A stretch of 53,995 bases of DNA from contig CAYMEJ010000001.1 of assembly GCA_964389735.1 (NCBI GenBank), positions 1 through 53,995 on the forward strand, read 5' to 3'. The stretch comes from JAQUVS01 sp964389735. Its GTDB lineage: Bacteria; Bacillota_I; Bacilli_A; RF39; UBA660. Below are positions 8,453 through 16,507 of the stretch, piece after piece. How positions within the stretch are numbered: position 1 is the first letter of the stretch; every line of letters starts with the position of its first letter. Under the pieces are notes generated by a model that saw nothing but the letters and a program-made list of their open reading frames with translations, was not told the origin of the DNA and searched no databases. The translations under genes and the position numbers were made by a program.

Positions 8453-9013
8453 TTATTTGTTTAATTTTTTTTCATATTTAACTATTTCAATTCCGCTTTC
8501 TTCAAATAATTCTTTAGCAAGTTTATCACTATAATCACTTGCATAAACAACTTTTTTGATTTCTGCATTTATAATCATTCTTGCACATATTGAACAAGGA
8601 TAAGTATTAACATAAAGCGTTCCACCTTTAATTTTGTTTCCATCTGTTGCTGCTTGAATAATTGCATTTTGTTCAGCATGTACTGCTCTACAAAATTCTT
8701 GTTGAGTTCCTGATGGAATGTTGTTTAATTGTCTCATACATCCGCCCATATCTGAACAATGTTTTAATCCTTTAGGTGCTCCATTATATCCAGTTGTTTT
8801 AATTTTATTATCAACTGTAATAACTGCTCCTACTTGTCTTCTACAAGTGCTTCTTAAACTAACATCTTCTGCTATATTCATAAAGTATTCATCCCAAGAA
8901 ATTCTTTCAGTTTCCTTTTTAGTATTTCGTTTAAACTCTTTTTGTATTTCTTGATACATTCTTTCAGCTTCTTTTTCGCTTTCTTCACTTATTTTTTGTT
9001 CTATTGTTTTCAT
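8453..9013 (-). CDS. dCMP deaminase (ComEB-like)
   Basis: Zinc enzyme that deaminates dCMP to dUMP, feeding thymidylate synthesis. The cytidine/deoxycytidylate deaminase signature is complete: HAEQNAI (His ligand and catalytic Glu) and PCSICA (the two Cys ligands), with the upstream RRQVGAVI and TGYNGAP segments. The ATG at 9013 is used because GGGGGG lies just upstream; it starts one base after the ylxR stop. About 187 residues is normal. Its place inside the nusA-infB operon, where ylxQ is common, is unusual and suggests co-expression with the translation genes. Confidence 0.9.
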   Translation of the reverse strand: MKTIEQKISEESEKEAERMYQEIQKEFKRNTKKETERISWDEYFMNIAEDVSLRSTCRRQVGAVITVDNKIKTTGYNGAPKGLKHCSDMGGCMRQLNNIPSGTQQEFCRAVHAEQNAIIQAATDGNKIKGGTLYVNTYPCSICARMIINAEIKKVVYASDYSDKLAKELFEESGIEIVKYEKKLNK

Positions 9014-9014
9014 T

Positions 9015-9284
9015 TTAAATCCCCCCAGACTCAATAATAGTTTTTATTTCCTCATATATTTCATTTGGTATATCGCATTCTAAATGTCTTTCTAATGCTT
9101 TAGATTTAATTGCTTTATTTAAAACTTCAATATCTTTTTTAATATATGCTCCTCTTCCATTAGCTTTTCCACTTAAATCTATAATAACTTCTTTTTCTGG
9201 TGTTCTAACTATTCTTAATAAATCTTTTTTTTCATATTTTTCTCTAGTTACAACACAAGTTCTTAAAGGTACTTTTTTATTCAT
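9015..9284 (-). CDS. ylxR: YlxR/RnpM family RNA-binding protein
   Basis: Small basic RNA-binding protein of the DUF448 family; in Bacillus it is called RnpM and modulates RNase P. The hallmark residues are RTCVVTREKYEKKDLLRIVR and GRGAYI. The ATG at 9284 overlaps the nusA stop by eight bases (ATGAATAA), so translation is probably coupled to nusA. It has about 89 residues, the family norm. Confidence 0.93.
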   Translation of the reverse strand: MNKKVPLRTCVVTREKYEKKDLLRIVRTPEKEVIIDLSGKANGRGAYIKKDIEVLNKAIKSKALERHLECDIPNEIYEEIKTIIESGGI

Positions 9285-10347
9285 TTCTGAAATTAATTCC
9301 TGCTTCTCTTGCTTGTTCAGTATTTTTAATGTCAATTCTATAATGTGTTAATTTTGAAGCAAGTTTTGCATTTTGTCCTTTTTTACCAATAGCAAGTGAG
9401 AAATTATCATCATCTGCTACTACTAAAGCTTCTTGTTTTTTAGGATCCATTATTAATACATTTAAGTTTTTAGCTGGTGATAAAGCATTTTCTATAAATA
9501 TTGATGGTTCTTTATCATATTTAATAATATCAATTTTTTCTCCACCAATTTCTTCTAATATTCTAGCTATTCTAGTTCCTTTTTCTCCAATGCATGCTCC
9601 AATTGGATCAACTTTAGAGTTTTCTGAATATACAGCAACTTTACTTCTTAATCCAGCTTCTCTTGCTACACTATAAAGTAATACTGTTCCATCTGTTATT
9701 TCTGGAATTTCTAGTTCAAATAATCTTTTTAAGAATCCATAATGTGTTCTTGATAATAATATTAATAATCCTTTTCCATTATTATCTACTTTTGTAACAT
9801 ATACTTTTAATTGTGATCCCATAACTATTTTTTCACCTGGAATACATTCTTTTTTAGGTAATATACCATTACTTCTTCCAAGGTTAATATAATAGTTATC
9901 AGTATCTTCTAATTCAACAGTACCTATTAGTAATTCATCTTGTTTATCTCCAAAATCTGACATGATACTATTTCTTTCAGCTTCTCTTATTTTTTGTACT
10001 AATACTTGTTTTGCAGTAGAAGTTGCTACACGTCCAAATTCTTCTTTTGGAGTAATTTCTGTATCTATTGTATCTCCAATATTATAAGTTTTCTTTATCT
10101 TTCTAGCATCTTCTAATGATATTTCTAAGTATTCATCTTCTACTTCTTCAACTACTTCTAAGTATGAATATACTTTAATGTCTCCAGTTTGTTTATCTAT
10201 TACTACTTTAACATTTGGAAGTGAATCAAATGCTCTTTTATAAGCAGCAATAAGAGCTAATTCCATAGCTTCAAATATTGTTTCTCTATCGATTCCTTTT
10301 TCTTTTTCTAAAGCATCTACTGCTTTAATAAATTCTTTACCATTCAT
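9277..10347 (-). CDS. nusA: Transcription termination/antitermination factor NusA
   Basis: Binds RNA polymerase and nascent RNA and modulates pausing, termination and antitermination. The 356 residues match Gram-positive NusA, which lacks the C-terminal acidic repeats. The N-terminal RNAP-binding domain (about 1-125) is followed by S1 (about 135-200) and two KH domains carrying VDPIGACIGEKGTRI and SLAIGKKGQNAKLA. It begins one base after rimP ends, and overlaps ylxR at its 3' end. Confidence 0.96.
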   Translation of the reverse strand: MNGKEFIKAVDALEKEKGIDRETIFEAMELALIAAYKRAFDSLPNVKVVIDKQTGDIKVYSYLEVVEEVEDEYLEISLEDARKIKKTYNIGDTIDTEITPKEEFGRVATSTAKQVLVQKIREAERNSIMSDFGDKQDELLIGTVELEDTDNYYINLGRSNGILPKKECIPGEKIVMGSQLKVYVTKVDNNGKGLLILLSRTHYGFLKRLFELEIPEITDGTVLLYSVAREAGLRSKVAVYSENSKVDPIGACIGEKGTRIARILEEIGGEKIDIIKYDKEPSIFIENALSPAKNLNVLIMDPKKQEALVVADDDNFSLAIGKKGQNAKLASKLTHYRIDIKNTEQAREAGINFRNE

Positions 10348-10348
10348 T

Positions 10349-10600
10349 TTATTTTACATCTCCTTTTGATTTTGCATAAATGTCTAGAATATAATTATCT
10401 AATTTTAAATCCATCTTATCTATTATTGGATTTATTATTCTTGTTGCCATAACAACTGTATTGATTGGAATTATGTTTTTACTATCTAGTACTATTCTTA
10501 AAAAATTATTACTTTCTTCTTTTTCATAGATTACATCATCAATAAATACTTCTAATTTATCTAGTTTATCTCCGACTTGTTCTATTATTTGTTCTTTCAT
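10349..10600 (-). CDS. rimP: RimP-like ribosome maturation factor, N-terminal domain only
   Basis: RimP normally has about 150 residues: an alpha/beta N-terminal domain and an SH3-like C-terminal domain, and it helps assemble the 30S head. This product has 83 residues. It covers only the first domain (LEVFIDDVIYEKEESNNFLRIVLDS, seen here in part, and a degenerate end YILDIYAKSKGD where family members have Y.LEVSSPG). The stop is followed by the nusA ATG after one base, so there is no room for a lost second domain further on. The position as first gene before nusA, with an AGGAGG site, supports the assignment. Activity of the short form is uncertain. Confidence 0.78.
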   Translation of the reverse strand: MKEQIIEQVGDKLDKLEVFIDDVIYEKEESNNFLRIVLDSKNIIPINTVVMATRIINPIIDKMDLKLDNYILDIYAKSKGDVK

Positions 10601-10620
10601 AATACCTCCTCAAATATAAA

Positions 10621-10642
10621 GAGTGGGCTTATTCGTCCACTC
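10621..10642 (-). promoter_or_regulatory. Leader hairpin of the rimP-nusA operon
   Basis: The minus-strand leader contains a stem GAGTGG/CCACTC (10621-10642) between the promoter and the rimP ribosome site, followed by TTTATATTT. Firmicutes often carry a conserved hairpin in the rimP leader that may allow NusA feedback. This hairpin is in the right place, but I cannot confirm that it belongs to that motif. Confidence 0.5.
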
Positions 10643-10655
10643 CTTTCTTAGTTAG

Positions 10656-10664
10656 ATTATAACA
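10656..10664 (-). promoter_or_regulatory. Extended -10 promoter of the rimP operon
   Basis: TGTTATAAT on the minus strand: a perfect -10 box with the TG extension. The -35 region 17 bases upstream is poor (TAGTCT). The predicted start lies just before the leader hairpin. Confidence 0.65.
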
Positions 10665-10774
10665 CAAAATTGTAATATAGACTAGAAAAAGTTAATATTT
10701 TATTTATATTTATGTAAATTATTGAAAGTTTATGTTAAAATATTAATATAGTTTAATAGAATTGAGGTCATAAT

Positions 10775-11734
10775 ATGGATGATGTTTATACAAATATAAT
10801 TAATAATGTAATAGTACCTTTAATTATTACTATTGCTCCTATATTTATCTTAAAATGGAAAAATGGTATCAAAAAAGATAATAAGAATGGATTTCTAATT
10901 GCTATTTGTTGGGGTATATTAGCTATTCCTATTTCATTTATACTTGTTTCTTTAATAAAGGAAAAATTCATTTTAGAGTTAGTTATTGCTATTATATGTG
11001 GTGGTTCATTATTTAATTATTTTATATTAAAAGATTATTTTGATATTAAAAAGATTCCACTTGGTATATTAATATTTATATCATTTTTCTTTATTACAGT
11101 TTTAGAATTGATTGTTGCTACTTTATTAAATATTAATATAAGTACTATTGATATAAAAACTGAAATATTATTACAAACTATTATAGAAATATTATTTATT
11201 GGTTGTTATATTCTTATATTTAAAAAGATGTTTACTAAAATGTTTAAAGATTTTAAAAAAAATTTTAATAAGTATTTAGATATTGGATTTAAATATTGGT
11301 TCTTAGGAATTGCTATTATGATTGTTTCAAATTTATTAATTATCTTTATTACTTCTAAAACTGTATCTAATAACGAGAATGCAGTTCAATCTATTATTAA
11401 AGAGGTTCCTCTTCTAGCATTGCTTTCTACTGGTATTATAGGTCCTTTTGTTGAAGAGATATGTTTTAGATTTAGTTTTAAAAAATTTATTAAAGATAAA
11501 TGGTTATTTTGTATAATTTCTGGTTTAGTATTTGGACTTTTACATATTATATTTGCTAATCCTACTTTAGTAGATTTCTTATATGTAATACCTTATGGTT
11601 CACTTGGTTTCTTCTTTGCATTAATGTATTATGAAACTGATAATATATTTACTAATATAATGATGCATACTTTCCATAATTTTGTTTTAACTTCTTTTTC
11701 CATAATTACCTCTATTCTTATGGTGGTGATTTAG
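10775..11734 (+). CDS. CPBP family intramembrane glutamic protease
   Basis: Polytopic membrane protein of 319 residues with about eight hydrophobic segments. The C-terminal half carries the three CPBP (Rce1/ABI) motifs: PFVEEICFR (EExxxR), FGLLH (FxxxH) and HTFHN (HxxxN). Family members cleave or process membrane and prenylated substrates, and in Gram-positives some act in bacteriocin immunity; the substrate here is unknown. GAGGT lies 7 bases before the ATG. Its TAG stop touches the ATG of the next gene, so the two form an operon divergent from rimP. Confidence 0.88.
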   Translation: MDDVYTNIINNVIVPLIITIAPIFILKWKNGIKKDNKNGFLIAICWGILAIPISFILVSLIKEKFILELVIAIICGGSLFNYFILKDYFDIKKIPLGILIFISFFFITVLELIVATLLNINISTIDIKTEILLQTIIEILFIGCYILIFKKMFTKMFKDFKKNFNKYLDIGFKYWFLGIAIMIVSNLLIIFITSKTVSNNENAVQSIIKEVPLLALLSTGIIGPFVEEICFRFSFKKFIKDKWLFCIISGLVFGLLHIIFANPTLVDFLYVIPYGSLGFFFALMYYETDNIFTNIMMHTFHNFVLTSFSIITSILMVVI

Positions 11735-12658
11735 ATGGGAAGAACTGATTTAAATAAAAAGTTACAAGATAAAATATTTGAAGAAGAATTAGAAGAATTA
11801 AGAAAGAAAAAAAGAAAAAGAAGATTTATATTTTGGTCAATATTTATTTTATGTATATTAGCGTTTTTCAGTTATATGAGATATATTGGTACTTCAGGTT
11901 TAATAGTAAAAGAATACACTGTTAAAAGTAGTAAAATTCCTAATAATTTTCATGGATTCAAAATAGTACATTTTTCTGATTTACATTATGGTTCTACTAT
12001 TAATGAAAAAGAATTAAAAAAATTAGTTGATAAAATTAATTTGATAAAGCCAGATTTAATAGTATTTACAGGGGATTTGATTGATGAAGAATCAGATTTT
12101 AGTTCAAGTGATGCTAATATTGTTAAGAAATATCTTAATAAATTAGAAGCTTCTACTGGTAAGTATGCAGTTAAAGGACAACATGATTATTCTAAAGATG
12201 CTTTTGTTTCTATATTTAATGAAACAGATTTTATTACATTAAATAATACTTATGATTTAATTTATTATAAAGGATATGATCCTATTATTATTACTGGTAT
12301 TAGTAGTTCACTACAAAATGATGATGATATTGATCAAGCTTATAATTATTTTAATATGGAAACTGCTAATCAAAATTTATATACTATATCACTATTACAC
12401 GAGCCTGATACTTTAGATGAAATATTACAGAAGTATAATGTTGATTTAGCACTAGCAGGACATTCTCATAATGGTCAAATAAGAATTCCATATTATGGTG
12501 CTATATTTAAAGTAAATGGTTCTAAGAAGTATTATAATGAATATTATAAAGTAAATAATACTAAATTATATGTATCTGGTGGTTTAGGTACTAGTTCATA
12601 TAAACTTAGATTATTTAATAGACCAAGTATTAATTTATATAGATTATTATCAAAATAA
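11735..12658 (+). CDS. Membrane-anchored metallophosphoesterase (YkuE-like)
   Basis: Calcineurin-like phosphoesterase of 307 residues. A basic cluster and one membrane segment at about 32-50 place the catalytic domain outside. Metal-site motifs are FSDLHYG (D-x-H), TGDLID (GD) and GHSHNGQ. The third motif reads GQHDY where GNHD is expected, so the metal-binding Asn is Gln. YkuE-type enzymes act on nucleotides or lipid-linked phosphates; the substrate is not predicted. It is translated immediately after the CPBP protease gene, and a strong terminator follows. Confidence 0.87.
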   Translation: MGRTDLNKKLQDKIFEEELEELRKKKRKRRFIFWSIFILCILAFFSYMRYIGTSGLIVKEYTVKSSKIPNNFHGFKIVHFSDLHYGSTINEKELKKLVDKINLIKPDLIVFTGDLIDEESDFSSSDANIVKKYLNKLEASTGKYAVKGQHDYSKDAFVSIFNETDFITLNNTYDLIYYKGYDPIIITGISSSLQNDDDIDQAYNYFNMETANQNLYTISLLHEPDTLDEILQKYNVDLALAGHSHNGQIRIPYYGAIFKVNGSKKYYNEYYKVNNTKLYVSGGLGTSSYKLRLFNRPSINLYRLLSK

Positions 12659-12679
12659 AAAGCACTAATGTGCTTTTTT
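12657..12679. terminator. Bidirectional terminator between convergent genes
   Basis: AAAAAGCAC-TAAT-GTGCTTTTT works on both strands. It ends the plus-strand phosphoesterase gene and the minus-strand YgjV-like gene. Confidence 0.85.
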
Positions 12680-13177
12680 ATTATATTTTAATATTGTTAA
12701 AAATGCTGACATAGCTTTTATTGCATCGCTTCCAGCTGTTGCAAATGCTCCAACTATTATGTCATAAGATACCCACATTATACCAATAAAAATTGTTACT
12801 ACTCTAAATATGGTTAAGTTATCTTGCCATATTGAATATGAATATACTAAAGATGCTACTACAGGTACTAAACTATAAATATCTTTATATGATATTGCTG
12901 TAGCAATAATTGCCACAATAGAATATATAATTAACCAAATAATAGGTGTTTGTTTTCCTTTACTTTCATAATATAAGAATACTATATTACGAAGTGCAGC
13001 TAATCCTAATAAATATGCAGCTGATAGAGCATCTGCCCCTAGTAAGAAATAGGATATAGAAAATAATACATTAGATATTGTATGATAAATTAATATATTT
13101 ATTTTTTTATTTTTTGTATTTCCTAATACTTCTAGAATAAAGGCTATTACTGCAATTATTTGTGCTAGTATTATCAT
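12665..13177 (-). CDS. YgjV-like inner membrane protein
   Basis: About 170 residues, almost wholly hydrophobic, with six or seven membrane segments. The pattern of an early AQIIAVIAFIL segment, a middle ISYFLLGADALSAAYLLGLAALRN and a late IMWVSYDIIVGAFATAGSD resembles E. coli YgjV, a family of unknown function. Three candidate starts overlap (GTG at 13186, then two ATG). I favour 13177 because AGGTG then has good spacing. It forms a single-gene unit next to the M29 aminopeptidase. Confidence 0.75.
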   Translation of the reverse strand: MIILAQIIAVIAFILEVLGNTKNKKINILIYHTISNVLFSISYFLLGADALSAAYLLGLAALRNIVFLYYESKGKQTPIIWLIIYSIVAIIATAISYKDIYSLVPVVASLVYSYSIWQDNLTIFRVVTIFIGIMWVSYDIIVGAFATAGSDAIKAMSAFLTILKYNKKAH

Positions 13178-13208
13178 TATCATCACCTATTTTATATTAA
13201 CATATTTA

Positions 13209-14318
13209 TTATGCTTTGTAATTAAAATTAAGTGGTTTTAATTCTTCAAGTGTAAACATACCATCTTTTCTTATTAAGACATCATCAAAGTATATTTCTC
13301 CTCCACCATATTCTTCTCTTTGTATTAATACCATATCCCAATGAATACTTGATAAATTTCCGTTGAAACAATCTTTATATGCTCTTCCTGGAGTAAAATG
13401 TAGGCTTCCTAATATTTTCTCATCATATAATATATCGCCCATAGGTTCAAGTATTTTAGGGTTAAATCCTAATGAAAATTCTCCTACATACCTAGCACCT
13501 TCATCAGTGTCAAATATTTTATTTAATTCTTCATCACTTTCATCACATGTAGCATTTATTATTTTCCCATTTTCAAATACTAGTTTTACATGATGATATA
13601 CGTTTCCATTATATGGACTTGGTGTATTATATGTAATAGTACCATTTACACTATTCTTTACTGGTGCAGAATATAACTCTCCATCTGGAATATTTTTTTC
13701 TCCTGTACATGGAATACTACCCATTCCTTTAATTGAGAAAGTTATATCAGTACCTTCCCCTACTATTCTTACTTTATCTGTTTTATCCATTAATTTTTTT
13801 AATGGTTTAATAATATTACTTAACTCTCTATAATCTACCGTCATTACATCAAAAGCAAATTCTTTAAATTCATCTATTTTCATATTTGCTTTATATGCAT
13901 CTAATTCTGTTGGATAATTTAATAATACCCATTTTCTTTCATTTATTTTTGTGTCATGAGATTGTGCTAGTGCTGCTCCAACTTTTCTTAATACCTCTGG
14001 AGGAACATTTTTTGATTCATAATCATTAATACCATATCTAATTATTATAAAACAATCAAAATTTTCTATTTCAAATTCACTATGTTTTTTTAATAATTCT
14101 ATTCTTTCATCATTTGTATTTTCTGAAAGATATGCTCCTATAATAGGATCATTATAATTTACATAAGGGATTCCATTTTTACTTACAATTTCCTTTATTA
14201 ATGCTTTAATTAAATCTCTTGGTACCATACTTTGACAAGTTATCAGTACCTTTTCACCTTCTTGTACATCTACAGAATAATTTACTATTGTACTAGCTAA
14301 TGCTTTTATTTTGTCCAT
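13209..14318 (-). CDS. M29 family aminopeptidase (AmpS/AmpT type)
   Basis: Cytoplasmic metallo-aminopeptidase releasing N-terminal residues from peptides. The 369 residues match the M29 family, and the metal ligands of the second half are present: IPDGE, VGEF, GSLHF, RAY and SIHWDM (Glu, Glu, His, Tyr, His and Asp). GGAGGTG lies 5 bases before the ATG at 14318. It is divergent from the Tyr/Asn-rich small gene. Confidence 0.93.
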   Translation of the reverse strand: MDKIKALASTIVNYSVDVQEGEKVLITCQSMVPRDLIKALIKEIVSKNGIPYVNYNDPIIGAYLSENTNDERIELLKKHSEFEIENFDCFIIIRYGINDYESKNVPPEVLRKVGAALAQSHDTKINERKWVLLNYPTELDAYKANMKIDEFKEFAFDVMTVDYRELSNIIKPLKKLMDKTDKVRIVGEGTDITFSIKGMGSIPCTGEKNIPDGELYSAPVKNSVNGTITYNTPSPYNGNVYHHVKLVFENGKIINATCDESDEELNKIFDTDEGARYVGEFSLGFNPKILEPMGDILYDEKILGSLHFTPGRAYKDCFNGNLSSIHWDMVLIQREEYGGGEIYFDDVLIRKDGMFTLEELKPLNFNYKA

Positions 14319-14322
14319 TGAG

Positions 14323-14352
14323 ACACCTCCAATATTATTTTAACATAAAATA
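14323..14352 (+). promoter_or_regulatory. Possible sigma-K-type promoter
   Basis: An AC dinucleotide (14325-14326), 17 bases, then CATAAAATA (14344-14352) match the Bacillus sigma-K pattern AC-N16/17-CATAnnnTA. The start of transcription would fall just before the AAAGGAG ribosome site of the coat-like gene, so the leader would be very short. The match is short and the DNA is AT-rich, so chance is possible. Confidence 0.4.
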
Positions 14353-14372
14353 CTCTAGAAAGGAGTTTTTTT

Positions 14373-14615
14373 ATGTATTCATACAATTATAATATGTACG
14401 ATAAAAGCAAAAATATGTATCCATATGGTACAGATGAAAGATTTTTTGGTGGTGGTCTGCTAGCACCTTTAGTTGTTGGTGGTATTGCTGGATACGCAAT
14501 AGGAAATAATAATAACAATAATTGTTGTCCTCCAATTTATTATCCTACGCCATATTATCAACCATACTATAATAATAATTATTACTATCCTTATAATAAT
14601 TTTTATAGAAAATAA
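14373..14615 (+). CDS. Small Tyr/Asn-rich protein, possible spore coat protein
   Basis: 80 residues with more than a quarter Tyr and about a fifth Asn. It has a Tyr/Asn N-terminus, a short glycine-rich hydrophobic patch (FFGGGLLAPLVVGGIAGYAIG, about 25-45), a run of Asn, two Cys, and a Pro/Tyr/Asn tail. The composition resembles small spore coat and exosporium proteins, which are often Tyr-rich and cross-linked. Together with sigK and the possible sigma-K promoter this suggests a mother-cell product. AAAGGAG lies 7 bases before the ATG, a very strong site. The role is inferred from composition only. Confidence 0.7.
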   Translation: MYSYNYNMYDKSKNMYPYGTDERFFGGGLLAPLVVGGIAGYAIGNNNNNNCCPPIYYPTPYYQPYYNNNYYYPYNNFYRK

Positions 14616-14637
14616 AAAAAGCACATATGTGCTTTTT
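14615..14637. terminator. Bidirectional terminator
   Basis: The palindrome AAAAAAGCACATATGTGC followed by TTTTT separates the convergent coat-like and diguanylate cyclase genes and can act on both strands. Confidence 0.85.
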
Positions 14638-15760
14638 AAATGACTATTTTATTTCTACCATGTTCTTTTGCATTATATAGATTGTCGTCTGCTCTTTTAA
14701 TAAAATCTTCTAAAACTTCATTTCCCTCATATTCTGATATTCCACCACTTACAGTAATAATTGCATCAGTATTTCTTATCTTTAATCTTTTAGAAATTCT
14801 TTCTCTTAATTCATCGCCTAATTCAAGTGCTTCTTCTTTTGATGTGTTAGGCAATAACAATAGGAATTCTTCTCCACCATATCTTGTTAGAATACTATCT
14901 TCTGGACTATTATTTCCTATTATTTTAGTAAATGCTTTTAATATTTCGTCTCCTATTTGATGGCCATATGTGTCATTTATATTTTTAAAGTGATCTAAGT
15001 CAAACATAATAATTGATAATTTTTTCTTTTCTTTTTTTGTTTCTTCTATTAATTTATTAAGTGCTTCTACCATATGTTTTCTATTCCAACATCCGGTTAA
15101 AGCATCTGTTACTGACATTCTTTTTAGTGAATTATTTAGTTCTTTTAATTGAATATTTTTTCTTTCATATAATTTTACAATAGTTGCAAAACTTATACTT
15201 ATTGTAAATATTACATAGAATAAAGCTTCCGCTAATAATAAGAATTCTACTCTATTAGTAATTGATTCTGTTGTCTTTCTATCTAATACTGCAATATCAA
15301 TATATAAAAGTACTGTATATATAATTAATTCTGCTGCTATTAAAGCTTTTCTTTTTCTTCCTCTAAATAAATATACAGTAGATAATATTGCTAATATATA
15401 ATAGAAATATATTTGAGCAGGTACACTTGCGAATCTACTATATACAATTATTGTTAAATTTGCTAGTAGACAAAAAATAGTTGAAGCAAGTTCAATTTTT
15501 CTTGTTCTGTTTGCTCTAAAAAATATTAATAATATCACTATAATTAATGGTATTTTAAATAGTAATACTGATTTATCTAAATTAAATAAAAATGTTGTAC
15601 ATACATTACCTGTTAAAATAAACACAAGTGATAAACATATTAAATTAAATATTCTGTTTTTAAGTGTCCTATCACTTCCATATGTGTTATCAATCATCGT
15701 AGTTATTTTGTTAAGTATTGTTCCTAATAAATCAGTTGTGAATAATGTCTTTTTTTCCAT
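14636..15760 (-). CDS. Membrane-bound diguanylate cyclase (GGDEF)
   Basis: 374 residues: about six membrane segments (residues 40-205), a short linker, then a GGDEF domain. It shows DALTGCWNRK, FDLDHFKNINDTYGHQIGDE and the active-site YGGEEF, so it should make cyclic-di-GMP. The inhibitory RxxD site is absent at its usual place (PEDS is found instead), so product inhibition is unlikely. No EAL or PilZ protein is visible in the window. AAAGG lies upstream of the ATG at a rather long distance. The signal sensed by the membrane part is unknown. Confidence 0.9.
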   Translation of the reverse strand: MEKKTLFTTDLLGTILNKITTMIDNTYGSDRTLKNRIFNLICLSLVFILTGNVCTTFLFNLDKSVLLFKIPLIIVILLIFFRANRTRKIELASTIFCLLANLTIIVYSRFASVPAQIYFYYILAILSTVYLFRGRKRKALIAAELIIYTVLLYIDIAVLDRKTTESITNRVEFLLLAEALFYVIFTISISFATIVKLYERKNIQLKELNNSLKRMSVTDALTGCWNRKHMVEALNKLIEETKKEKKKLSIIMFDLDHFKNINDTYGHQIGDEILKAFTKIIGNNSPEDSILTRYGGEEFLLLLPNTSKEEALELGDELRERISKRLKIRNTDAIITVSGGISEYEGNEVLEDFIKRADDNLYNAKEHGRNKIVI

Positions 15761-15781
15761 ATCTTTTTTACCTTTAAGAAA

Positions 15782-16459
15782 TTATATTTCTCTTTTCTGA
15801 TTTATAATTTCTTTTTCAATTAATTCCTCATGAAGAAGTTCTTCGGTATTATTTAAATATACTTCTTCAATACGATCTACTCTACACCTTTCTGCTAATA
15901 TAATAGCGTTTACTTTTTCTGTTGCTTTTATTATATCATCATTTATTACTACATAATTATATTTTGTTACTTCATTTATTTCTTGATATGCTTTTTTAAA
16001 TCTTTCTAGTATTTTTTCTTTTGTTTCTGTATTTCTATTTGTTAATCTTTTTCTTAATTCTTCCATACTTGGAGGTAATATAAATATAAATAAAGCATCA
16101 TCTACTTTTTCTTTTACTTTGAGTGCTCCTTGGATTTCAATAATTAATAATACATCTATTCCTTTGTTTAAATACTTTTGTATTTTTTCTTTTGGTGTAC
16201 CATAGTAATTATTGTTATATATTGCATACTCTAATAATTCATCATTATTTATTTTTTCTTTAAATTCTTCTTCTGTTACAAAGAAATAATCTATTCCATC
16301 TTCTTCTTTTCCTCTTTTTTCTCTTGTTGTCATTGATACTGATAACCAAATATTATTATTGATTTTTTTTAATTCGTTTACTATTGTATCTTTACCCGCT
16401 CCACTTGGACCACTAATTACAACTAAATTACCTTTTTCTTTTGATTTAATTATACTCAT
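15782..16459 (-). CDS. gmk: Guanylate kinase
   Basis: Converts GMP to GDP. The P-loop GPSGAGKDT at about 17-25 is followed by SVSMTTREKRGKEEDGIDYFF (in part) and the GTPKEKIQKYLNKG segment. The ATG at 16459 is preferred (AAAGGGA 7 bases upstream) over an earlier in-frame start. It has 225 residues, about 20 more than usual because of a charged C-terminal tail. It lies 21 bases upstream of the diguanylate cyclase gene, so GTP supply and c-di-GMP synthesis may be co-transcribed. Confidence 0.94.
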   Translation of the reverse strand: MSIIKSKEKGNLVVISGPSGAGKDTIVNELKKINNNIWLSVSMTTREKRGKEEDGIDYFFVTEEEFKEKINNDELLEYAIYNNNYYGTPKEKIQKYLNKGIDVLLIIEIQGALKVKEKVDDALFIFILPPSMEELRKRLTNRNTETKEKILERFKKAYQEINEVTKYNYVVINDDIIKATEKVNAIILAERCRVDRIEEVYLNNTEELLHEELIEKEIINQKREI

Positions 16460-16477
16460 ATTAGTTCCCTTTCTAGA

Positions 16478-16507
16478 TAAAAAAAGCAAAATTAAAACTA
16501 TTCTGCT
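16478..16507 (-). terminator. Terminator after the first SipW-type gene
   Basis: On the minus strand AGCAGAAT pairs with ATTTTGCT (one G-U) and is followed by seven T. The TAG stop is inside the hairpin. Confidence 0.7.
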
